Below are positions 1 through 10,500 of a stretch of DNA of 64,000 nucleotides, piece after piece. The stretch is taken from the NCBI GenBank assembly GCA_026225945.1, contig JAMJFZ010000818.1, positions 4,549,001 through 4,613,000 of the forward strand, given 5' to 3'. The translations under genes were made by a program, and so were the position numbers. How positions within the stretch are numbered: the first letter of the stretch is position 1; every line of letters begins with the position of its first letter. Below the pieces are notes generated by a model. The model was not told the origin of the DNA and did not search any database. It saw only the letters and a program-made list of their open reading frames with translations. Source of the DNA: Cricetomys ansorgei (taxonomy: Eukaryota; Chordata; Mammalia; Rodentia; Nesomyidae).

Positions 1-215
1 AGGGCGGAGGAGTTGGCGCGCCGCGCGCCCGGCCCGGGGAGCGGTTTTCTACCAAAAAAAGGAAAGGCGGGCAAAAAGTGTGAGGCGGCTGCGGGTGGCG
101 GAGGGGAGCGGCGGCCGAGGGATGGCGGGCAGTACGGGCGCCTAGCCGCACCGGGAACCGCGGCGGTCGCCGGAGTCGCCCTCGGAGCCTGGAGCCCGGA
201 GCCCCGCCGCGCCAG
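1..215 (+). other. Tnrc18: Probable non-coding exon 1 ending at a GTACGC donor
   Basis: A good splice-donor match, CGCCAG|GTACGC, occurs at 215/216 inside the CpG island, about 2.1 kb before the initiator ATG. A non-coding first exon spliced to the ATG exon would fit the layout. The left border and transcription start are unknown; the exon may begin before the window. This is inference from one splice signal and its position. Confidence 0.4.
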
Positions 216-362
216 GTACGCTCCGGGCCCCGATGCTCCCCAAACTTGTGCAGCGCACCCCTGGAGTCCGCAGGGCAGGCGGTCCCCGACACTGTCGGGG
301 TCCCCGGAAGGGGCGCGGAGGGTCGAGGCCGGGGGGGAGAGGGCGCGCTGCTGCGCCCTGGG

Positions 363-405
363 CTCCCACCCGAGCTCCCACCCAAGCTCCCACCCGAGCT
401 CCCAG
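363..405. repeat. 12-bp tandem repeat, about 3.5 copies
   Basis: The unit CTCCCACCCGAG repeats about three and a half times with one G-to-A change in the second copy. It lies in the CpG island downstream of the putative exon 1 donor. Confidence 0.85.
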
Positions 406-1550
406 CCCGAAGCACCGCCGAGGGCGGCGGTTCCCTGCTCGGTTCCCGGCAGGCGGCGGGCTAGCCGGGGAACGGCGAGACGGTTTCGATTATAGACTGT
501 TTTTAATTAAAAGCCGGAATTCAGCCATTTTAGCTGCATTTAAGAGGAGAAAAGTAGAGGAGGATGCGGCGGAGCCCAGCGGATGGCCACGCCAGCTTCT
601 CGGCCGCCGCAGAGGCTGCTCCGTAGGGCTTCACCCCGACTTCCCTAAAGTGGGGCGCCTGGGCACTGCCTTTTTCAAAAACGCTGCCTTTAAAGAATAA
701 TGTATCTCTAAGTACATGCGGGGAGCTCCTCGCGTCTCAGAGACACGTATCCCGGGCTGCGGCGATCGTAGAATTTTTCAAAAGTAAACTCGGATCTGGT
801 AACCAGAGCCTGATGAGAGCGCGGGAGGGCGAGAGGAAGAGGGGGTGTTTGTAACCAAAACCACGTTAAAACAGGCGTACTTAGTAAAGTTGGGGGAACA
901 GGACTTTGGGGTCTGGCTCAGGGTGGCCACCCGGGAGCCGGTGGCTTTGGCTGTAGTCCCCGGCTGCTAGAGCGCCCGGGGCTTCCCGGGATCCGGGATC
1001 CTGGAGCTACTCCCTGGGGCTGGCGGATGGTCAGCGAGGTAAGGGTGGGCTCTCCGAGACCCCCCTGCCCCCACGGGAACAGGGACACGACAGATCTTTT
1101 AAACAAACAGCTTAAACTGGAATTACAGGGGGTTTTACCCGATGCTGGGGAGGCGCCCCTCTGCTGGCCCGCGCTGCTAAGAAGGTTTTCCTTTGTAGGT
1201 TATTTTGGGGGTGTGTGTGGGTCGCAAAGCTAGGGTAGAAGCAAGATCCTTAGAGCCCCCTTCTTTCTTCTCTTGATGATACCCCAAATCCTCCACGCCA
1301 GGCTACGTCCTCCCAGCCTCGGGATTCCCAGGCCCGGGCGTTGGAAAATGAAACCAAATCTTGTTTTGAAGGAGTCTTTTTTTCCAGTCCGCGGGCGAGA
1401 GTGCCACGTCTCGGGGCCTCGGATTCTGCGACTCCCAGTGGCCCAGCGGGGGCAGCAGGAGGGGGCGGTGAACTCCCTTTAAAAATTAGCCGGCTTTGTA
1501 CCCGAGCTCGGTAAACAACAACGAAAAGCCCCTAAACCGAACACTCCTTT

Positions 1551-1553
1551 TTA

Positions 1554-1588
<35 letters not shown>

Positions 1589-1590
1589 TT
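1551..1590. repeat. (TTA)n microsatellite
   Basis: About twelve TTA/ATT units in a row, inside the interval between putative exon 1 and the ATG exon. It is simple-sequence DNA with no coding role. Confidence 0.95.
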
Positions 1591-2033
1591 TGGCGGCACG
1601 CAGGAGGAATCCCAAACTCAGAATAAAAGGGAGACGAGGTGCTCCAAAAAGGTTAAACATTAAACTTTGCGGATCAGATAGTGGCATGGCGTTAGGGACA
1701 CATTTCGACCAACTTGAGCTTTCCGCAGCTTAAAACCCCGGAGCGTGTGACGCCTGGGAAAGAGAGCGCTCTCCGGGTTTGGATTTAGCTCAGCGGGCGC
1801 GGTCGGCCGAGTGGCCTTCCCCGGTTTCGGGGAGACCCAGCAGGCAGGAGCCCGGGCGGGAACGAAGTGCCAGGGCCGCTTTCCCGAGCCGGGTCCCCGG
1901 GAACCCGGAGCTGCTGGAGGAAGGGTCTCCGCTCTCTGCGGAGAGGGGGAGGCTGCTCCCGATTTTATTTCTGGCCACCAGCTCGTCTCGTTACTGTCCG
2001 ACCCTGAAGGGCGAGGCGACTTTCTGAAACTTA

Positions 2034-2114
2034 TTTTCTTTCTTTTTTTGTCCCTCCCCCCTTTCCCCTTTCCTCCTTTTCTGTGTCTTCCGCGGCTCAT
2101 CTTCCCTCGCCAAG
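2034..2114 (+). promoter_or_regulatory. Tnrc18: Polypyrimidine tract and candidate 3' splice site before the ATG exon
   Basis: A long C/T tract runs from about 2034 to 2100 and ends in GCCAAG|ACGCTG, with no AG between the tract and that point. It would make a strong acceptor at 2114/2115, giving an ATG exon of 2115-2545. The alternative is that a transcription start within the island makes this exon contiguous with the promoter. Confidence 0.4.
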
Positions 2115-2234
2115 ACGCTGTGTGCGCCTCCTCCCGCGTCTCCGCTCGGCTGCCCGGAGGGGAGTCACCGAGGGCCGTTCGTGCGCCCCGGGCCGCGGGC
2201 CCGAGGTCGAGCGCAAGCCCCGCTGGCCGCCGCC

Positions 2235-2297
2235 ATGCACGCCGCGGAGCGCCCGCCACCCGAGGACACTAGGACTACATCGAGGCCGAACTTTTAA
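2235..2297 (+). CDS. Upstream ORF of 20 codons in the Tnrc18 leader
   Basis: An ATG at 2235 in the context GCCGCCATGC has the favoured G at -3 but C at +4. It opens a 20-codon frame that stops at TAA 2295-2297, which is 61 bases before the main ATG. If the leader includes this region, the uORF could lower or condition translation of the main frame. The peptide (starting MHAAERPPPE) matches nothing I know. Its translation is inferred. Confidence 0.4.
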   Translation: MHAAERPPPEDTRTTSRPNF

Positions 2298-2358
2298 GTT
2301 CCACTGAGGCAGGCCGGCGGGCTGGGCGGGGAGGCTGACCGCGGCGCTCCCGCGGAGG

Positions 2359-2545
2359 ATGGATGGCCGAGATTTCGGGCCCCAGCGGTCCGTGCACGGC
2401 CCCCCGCCGCCGCTGCTGTCCGGCCTGGGCATGGACAGCCACCGCGTGGGCGCGGCCACCGCCGGACGCTTGCCTTCCTCGGGCTTGCCGGGTCCCCTGC
2501 CGCCCGGGAAATACATGGCCGGTCTCAACCTGCACCCACACCCGG
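2359..2545 (+). CDS. Tnrc18: Tnrc18 coding exon 1 (residues 1-62)
   Basis: Begins at ATG 2359 with A at -3 and G at +4. It encodes the family N-terminus MDGRDFGPQRSVHGPPPPLL and ends at CCCGG|GTAAGT, leaving one base of a split glycine codon. The MDGRDF start is shared with paralogue BAHCC1. The ATG four bases downstream is out of frame and ignored. Confidence 0.95.
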
Positions 2546-5088
2546 GTAAGTGTTGCGCAGTGTGCTGGCACCCACCCTCCTGCCTTGAGGGGGCTTCTGG
2601 GGAGGGAGCCCCGTGCAGGACCTCCGCGGTCGGAGCTGGACGCCTCGTCCTGCGTGTCCAGGGTGTGCAGGAGGCTCAGCTCCCGGCGCAGAGGTCGGTC
2701 CTGAGGCTCTGGGACGAGAGTCTCGGTTTCTGTTTCTGGTGTACCAGATAGTCTCCAGGCTCCCGAGGCTCAAGTATCTGCAGAGTCACAGCCACCCTGG
2801 GAGATCCCAGTCCAAGGGCTCTCTGGAGGAAGTGGAGTTTGCAAGAAAATTTAAAAAAAGATGTAGGCGAGGAAATAACGCGCCAGCTCCGCACCCCGGG
2901 AGACACCTGCTCCGGGGTGGATCTCAGATCCTTTTCTTGGCCAGCCAGCTCCCTTCGTGGCACTGGTGGGTCTTGGGGTCTGTCTCTCCCGTGGAGCCGC
3001 GTCTCGGGCGGTTCTACAACTCAGAGGGTGGGGTGGGGGAATGAAGGAGACTAGGCACCCCAGTTTTAGGAGCCTGATCTGTGGTGAGCCCTTAAGATCC
3101 TTGGGAACCCTGTTTATCTGGAAGAAAGTATCCGGTGTGGTGCACCCGGGTCCGTGCAACCCCAGCCGCCACCCGGGCTGAGCTGGGGCTGCACTGGATG
3201 CCCCGCGGTGGCGTACAGGAGGTGGTGGCTGAGAAGGCCCCGTCCCTCTTCGTTTCCCCGGGCTGCCCGGGGAGGGAGCAGAAGGCCAGGCAGGGCCGAG
3301 CCAAGCCTTGGCCACCGTGTGCTGTGCGGGGAGAGGGAACCTGGGGCCTGCAGACCTGCCTGGTGGCGGCTCCGTGAGCCGGTCCCTCCTCCCCGGCCGC
3401 TCCACTGTTCTGCGCCTGACTCTTCTTTTAAAAGCACCACCTTGTCCATTTCCCGGGGAGCCCTCATCCTTGGAACAAGTCTTGGAACAGACACCCTGGG
3501 GACCCAGAGCTACCACTTCAGTTTCTCCCCCTGTCCGCCGGTGTGACCGCGGCTCTCCGATTTAGCTTCTGCCTTTGATTTTTCTCCTGGAACTTTTTTA
3601 GAATCTGGAGTCCGGGACTCAGCGGGACAAAGGGCCTTTGTGAAGAGCCTGGCGGGGGAGGGGCGGGCGGAGATCCCCGCCGGCGGGGGCGCGGGGACCC
3701 GGGTCACCTCCCTCGGTGCGCGTGTGCCCCATGAGAGCTGGAGAGGCGTCTGGCCTGCCGGGGGTTACGGTGGTAGTGGTGACGGCGAGACCAGATCCCT
3801 ACAGGAGTAGTAGTACCCTAAGACCCAGGTGGGGCATCAGAGACCACTCCCAAGGCAGGATTTGTGAAGGGCCTTGGGTCAATCCCTCTTGAGCCTCTGT
3901 GAGAGGGGCCATTGGAGGTTCATGGGTGTGTGCATTGGTGTGCCTTTTGGGGTCCCTGTGTTAGTTGGCCTGCCTGAGGTGGCTGCAGGGGTTCCTCCTG
4001 TGGCCTGGGAATCTGACCTCAGGGTGTTCCTGGCTGGCTGAGTCTCAGCTGGTCGCCTTTTCCAGGTCTGCCTGGGATCTGGCCCAGGCCTGGCTGAGAG
4101 CAGCGAGGATAGCCACTCCTTGCCGCTGCTCTAAGTGCACAGCCATTTCCAACCCCGGTGGCATAGCATAGTCAGACTGCCTGCCATGCCTAACCTCCCA
4201 TCTGGTGGATGGGGTGGCCGGGTAGCAGGCTAGGAAGTCCAGCTGGAAGCGGCCTTGGAATCCTGATAAGGCGTTTTCTGCTTGGAGCTGTGTGACTTAT
4301 ACACAGGGTGGCTTAAGGGCGTGGAGGAAATGGAGGGAAAGCCACGGCTCTCCCTGAGGCCTTGCGCACAGAGAGGGAAGAGTGCCCCCCCCAGCTCTAT
4401 TACTCCCTGCTGGCTCCTTCTGTCCTCATCTCCAGATGGGGCATAGGGACCGGACCCCAGGTCAACTCCCAGAGCTAAAGCCACACTTAATCCCATTACC
4501 CATGATATGGACTGCACCCCGTCCCACCCCTAGAGCTAGTGGGGATAGAAACTGAAGACACCCCTCCTCCACTCTGCTTTCTTTTCAGGGTACAGGTGCT
4601 GGATCTTTGCACCAGGCACCACCCTGTCCTTTTCCTGGCTGCCAGCTCCATAGATCTTGCCAGACTTATCAGACCCATCTTTATTTGTTTACTTTTGTAT
4701 AAAGAGCCAGAGAAGCTGAGCGATTTGCCAGAGTCACACAGCCTGGAGGGAAGAGGGTGTTTATTACCTCTGGGCTGGTTCCACTGGGGGATGTGTGGAT
4801 CATAGACACCATGGTCATTGAGGTGCAGAATGAAGGCCCACTAGGCAGGGGAACCTTGGTCTGACAACCTTGAGGGAGGAGGGCTTTTGAGTGAGGGTCT
4901 GTTGGAAGCAAAGCTTTCTAATCTGATACGGGTTTGGCTTCCTCAGGTGAAATGATGATGACACAAGAAATGAACGGGGTGCCAGGTTTGGAGCCTCACA
5001 CCTACAATCTCAGCACTCGGAGAGGCAGAGGTAGAAGGAGCAGGAGTTGGGAGCCAGCCTAGACTGCATACCTAGACACTGTTTCTTG

Positions 5089-5128
<40 letters not shown>

Positions 5129-7493
5129 AGTTTGGATCAAAGCAAGGGTGGTGGCTTCTTCCTTTTTCCTTTGCAGTAGTCTGAGCAGTGAATATTCTCA
5201 GCCCTACAGTGAGAGGGACCAGTGGGCTGGAATCTGACGTGCTGAAGTTGGGGGGCCTGAGAACGATGTTAGCAAGGTCTTGTACCTGGGTATTTATTTT
5301 CTCCCAACACACACCCTGGACTGAACGAGGGGTGGGTACTCAGGGATCTAGACGCAGGAGGTGCTGCTGCACTTTGCCCTGGCCTTTCGACAATAGGCAG
5401 CCAGCCCTGGGCTCCTAACTATGGAATCCACCCTGTCAGCCTACTGGGATTGATTTAGAAACATTAATCAGTTAGGACTGGCTGGTAGAGAAAAGGGATT
5501 GAAAAGATAAGGGATTTTGTTTGTTTTCTTTTTCTCCTCGAACGCTTCTTTAGTCAGAAGGTAACAAGGGAAGGCATGAGGAACCTAGAAGCCCCTTGGG
5601 TCCCCTGGTTCTTGGAATGGTCACCTCCTGTTTTTTTTAAAATCACATTTTAGATTCGTATGTGTGCGTGTGCGTGTGCGTGTCTGTACACCCTGACTGT
5701 GGAGATTAGGAGTTGTTCTCTTCTACACCCTGTGGGGCCTGGGATTGAACTCAGGTGTGGCTGCAGGCCACTTTACCCTCTGAGTCATCCTGTCGGGTCT
5801 TTGGTTCTTAAGCAGCCGAAGTCTTGCTTTTTCTTCCTTCCTCGCTGGTTCATTTGTTTAGCAAATGACTCCCAGGCGCTTCCTGCTTACAGGGCACCCA
5901 CACTGGGGCCTGGGACTGCGGCAGGGAAACCGAAGAGACGGAAGAAGGCCTGGATCCTCCTTGGGACTCACTTTCTAGTGTGGGAGCCAGGCAATAAACA
6001 CACAAATCAGGGGAGGAAATCATTGTAAATGGGCACACAGGCCATGTAGGAAATAAAACGCTCTGGGTCTGGTCTGGCCCTTGGGGTGAAGGGCCGGGTC
6101 AGAGGGCTTGACCTCAGCCATCCTCAGAGTGAACTCTTTTGTGTGTCTGAAGAGTGGGCCGGTTGACTGAAAGCAGAGGCAGAGAGCTTGATGAAGGAAA
6201 TATCGAGGATTTGAGAGCCCTGGGATCAGTCAGCCCAGTGGGAGCTAGACTATACCCCGGGTGGGGCAGATCTCCTCCTGTCCCTGAGGACCAGCAACGG
6301 AGCCTTGGAATTTTAAACAGCCATTTTACAAAACTAGCCTGGACTCTTGAAAGAAAAAAGTCAGTGGTATGCAAGTCGAACATAAGCGGAGAGCCACTAC
6401 TTGTTAGGAGACAGCGGGAAAAAATGGCCGTGGCTACGGGCAGTGTGCAGCCCTTGATCGGATCTTGGTTTAGGGAGAAAACTGCTCTGAAGATGACGGA
6501 GGCAGTTGGTGGAATTGGAATCTGGGCTATAGATGAGCCGATAGCGATGGATCAATACTGTGTTCCCGGACGCCAGCCTGGGTTGTCTAAGTGCCGTTCT
6601 TATTCTCTGGGAATAGGGACGCTGAAGTATTTAGGGGCAGGGGGCACCATGTCTGCCGCTGTCTTGTGGATGGCTGGGAGAGGTGGCAGAAAGAATCTTT
6701 GAATTCAGGGGTCTGGGCAGGTTTGTGGGGGACAGCAGGTAATTTCAGATAATAGATTAAGAGGTGTGGTGGAGTGATTGGAGCCCACGGAGGTCATAGT
6801 AGTCCACTGTAACTATTTCAAACTTCTCTGAATTTGAAATTCTTCCAACATAAGTATGCAAAGGAAAACTATGGTGGGGTTGGGTGGGCAAGTTGCCTCG
6901 GTGGGTAAAGGAGCTTGTCACTAAGCCTGAGTTTCATCCCTGGGATCCATGTGGTAGGAGACAACTGACTCTGGAGGGTTGTCCTCTGAACTCAGGATGT
7001 GTATGCACATACACAAATACACACATGCACGCATGCATACATATACATGCACATACACACATACATACGTACACATACATACACATATACACACATATAC
7101 ATACACATACACACTTATACACTCATATACACACATATATACACACGTATATGTACACATATACATATACACACATATACATACACACTTACACACTCAT
7201 ATACATACATATACACACATATGTACGTACATAAACGTACACACATACATATACACACATATACAAACACATACACTTATACACACATACACATACATAC
7301 ACACACACACGCATATACATACACATACTTTCATACATAAACACTTATACACACATACCTACATATACATACACACACATATACATACACTCATACACAT
7401 GTGTATACACACATGCACACATACATACGCACACATACATACACACATATATATACACATACATACATATACACATGTACACACATGTACACA

Positions 7494-7533
<40 letters not shown>

Positions 7534-10500
7534 GAGTTTGGGTACAAGATGGATTGAGGTGTGTTTTTTCTCCCACAATTTATATTTTTAGACAAAGTCT
7601 CACAGTGCAGCCCTGGCTGGCCTAGACTTCACCGTATAAACCAGGCTGGCCTCTGTCTCCTGAGTGCTGGGATTAAAGGCCTGATTAAAGTGTTACCAGG
7701 CCTGACTTTTTTTTTTCCCCTTTCACGACAGTTTTAATGTAGCCCAGGCTGGCCTGGAATTTATGATCCTCTTGCCTAAGTAAGACTGTGGAGTGCTGGG
7801 ATTTTGGGAGTGTATACTGTAATTGCCTCTTGCAGTTTGTTGTTTTGTTGTTGTGGCTGGTTTGTTTTTGTTTTGTTTTTAAAGACAGGGTCTACTATAG
7901 CCCCATGGGCCTTCAGTTACTGCATAACTGAGAATGACCTTGAACTTCTGACCCTGTATTAGTCTGCACCTGTACCACCTGATTTGGTTGCGGATGGTCT
8001 TGAGTCCTTCTGGTGGACCTGCTGCCGTCCAACCCGGTTTTGCTTCTACCCCTCCATGTATTCTCAGTCTCTGCAGGTAACCCGACCCCAGCTAGAGGGG
8101 CCGGGCCTTGGCTTCACCGTGTTTGCTAACCGTGCACAAAACCTTGGGTTTGATCCACAGCCCTGCACTGGTGGCTGTCCTGAGGTGGAGACAGGTTGAG
8201 GCTAGTCTAGGTTTTGTGAGACACTGTCTCACAAAATAACCAAGTAAACAAAAACAAAAAAACAAAAGAAAAGCCCACCGTCTGGAGTTGAGCCTTGCCA
8301 TGGTCCTTCTGTTCGTTTATTTTTTGTATAGCTGGCAGGGAGACCCAGTGCCGTATGCACATACCACTGAGTCAGATCCTCGGCCCAGGAAGCACAGGGG
8401 TCCTTAGCATACCTGTTGCCCAGAGAGGCCTGGCATCTACCTTTGGTGGAGGTGAAAGCCATCACATGTGAGATCCTAACTTAACATAAAAAGTAGGATT
8501 GTGGAGATGAGGTATAGAGGTAGAACTTCTGCATAGATTCTGCTGGGGGTGTGTGTCTCAGTGGTAGAGCCCCTGCCTAGAATCCCCCAGTGAGGGGCTG
8601 GGGGTGTGGCTCAGTGGTAGAGCCCCTGCCTAGAATCCCCCAGTGAGGGGCTGAGGTGTGGTTCAGTGGTAGAGCCCCTGCCTAGAATCCCCCAGTGAGG
8701 GGCTGGGGTGTGTCTCAGTGGTAGAGCACCTGCCTAGAATCCCCCAGTGAGGGGCTGGGGTGTGGCTCAGTGGTAGAGCACCTGCCTAGAATCCCCCAGT
8801 GAGGGGCTGGGGTGTGGCTCAGTGGTAGAGCACCTGCCTAGAATCCCCCAGTGAGGGGCTGGGGTGTGGCTCAGAGGCTCACACACCCTTTCTAAGAATT
8901 TTACACATCTCTTAGCAGGAGGTAGCTAAGGTTCTGAACCTGCAATCCTTTGATAAGAAACTGTTTCATCTTGTGGCTGGCTGAGGCTATTTTTTTTTTT
9001 TTTTTAACATTTGTGTGTGTGTGTTTGCGCACGCGTGCGTGCGTGCGTGTTTCTTTGTGTGTTCAAGTGTATATTCAAAAGGACAATTTGCATGAATCAA
9101 TTCTCTCCTCCACCATTTGGGTCCAGAAGACAGAACTCAAGTCTTCAATTTGGAGGCAAGTTGCCCTGGGAGCCGTCACTCTAGCCCAGGTCTGAGATTG
9201 AAGTTTTGATTTCCTGCCTGGGATGATGAGTCTGTGAGTCTCAATTTTCCCATCTATAAAGTGGACCAATTAATACTGAAAGCTTCCTTGCCATGTGACA
9301 TCTGATGGAACAAGCTCAGGCCAGGTGCCTAACCCAGGCACAGCCCTCTGCAGAAGTTACTGAAGAAGTGATCGCTGTAATTACGGGCATCATTAGCAGG
9401 TGACTCACAAATCCCCCGGGCTCATCCACACCTCTCCCAGGGCTTTGGAATTCCATTCTAACTCTCTCTGGCAGTCCTCCGGGCCACCAGGGGCCAACCT
9501 GAGTTTTCCTTTGTTTTGTGGCTGGTGATAGACCCCAGGGCCCGGCAGTTACCGCCGACTGGGGCTCCTGGCTTGCGTTGCCTGTTTTATTCTCCGTTTT
9601 TTTCTATGATAGCCAAACTAAAATGCTTCCATTTTATGTAGCTTGGGCCAGCCTTGAACCTCTGATCCTCTTGCCTCCACATCCCAAGTGATAGGATCGC
9701 AAGCGTGTTCTACCACGCCCACACTCAGTCTTAAAATGCTTTCATCTCAGGTTTCGGGTTTATTTGATTTTTCTAAGGGTTTCCCTGTGTAGTCTAACCT
9801 GGCCTAGAATTCGCTATAGCTCAGGTTTGCCTTAAACTTAATATCTTCCTGCTTTAATGCTGTTACACCCCATGGGGCATGCTTTTAACTCTAGCACTTG
9901 GGAGACAGAGGTGAGGTGGAGGCTCTCCTGGACTACGTATTGAAAGAGTTCCAGGTCAGCCAGGGCTGTATAATGATACCTTGCCTAAAAAAAAAAAAAA
10001 AAAAAAAATCAAAAGCAGGGCTGAACGTAGCTCGGTTAGGGCTTGCCAGTGTACATGGAGTCCTGGGTTTGCTCAGTCACATTGACTGGTCATGGTGGTA
10101 CATACGCCTTCATTCCCAGTACTTGGGCGATGGAGACAGGGGTAGTTCAAGGTCCTTCTCCCTTGGATACTTAGGAGTTTGAGGCCAGCTTGGGCTATAT
10201 AAGACCCTGCCTCAAAAACAAAACAAACAAACCAACAAACAACAACAACAAAAAGCTGGGTATATTAGCACATGCTTTGTCTTTAGTCCCAGCGTTTGGG
10301 AGACTGAGGCAGGTGGATGTCTGAGTTCGAGGCCAGCCTGGTCAACAGAGTTCCAAGGCAGCCAGGGCTACACAGAGACACCCTGTCTGGAAAAACCAAA
10401 GAGCAGTGAAAAAGGAGTATTAAACAGTAAAAGGGAGGGTTGCTGAGATGGCTCAGCGGTTAAGAGCACTTGTTGCTCCTGCAGAGGACCTGGGTTCGAT

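Larger units (their letters stand above)
1..2600 (+). promoter_or_regulatory. Tnrc18: CpG-rich promoter region of Tnrc18
   Basis: The first 500 bases and the stretch from about 1740 to 2560 are rich in G, C and undepleted CpG. GGGCGG-type Sp1 boxes are seen near 3, 1463 and 2323, and no clear TATA box was found. SINEs are absent until about 5 kb. This is the usual picture of a housekeeping CpG-island promoter just upstream of a first coding exon. The transcription start itself cannot be fixed from sequence. Confidence is in the island, not in individual factor sites. Confidence 0.75.

Noticed and set aside
13..700. Overlapping Arg/Gly/Pro-rich frames at the window start
   Set aside because: CpG-island composition artefacts; they span the putative exon 1 donor and the 12-bp repeat and resemble no known protein.
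1435..1475. CTCF-like motif in the CpG island
   Set aside because: The G-rich string resembles the CTCF core but is offset by one base at key positions; too weak to list as a site.
1660..2259. 199-codon minus-strand frame in the CpG island
   Set aside because: GC-rich composition keeps the frame open. It has no recognisable domain and it overlaps the sense leader and its pyrimidine tract.
6979..7557. 192-codon Thr/His/Ile/Tyr frame and partners on both strands
   Set aside because: Pure translation of the CA/TA repeat; all frames are open because the repeat lacks stops.
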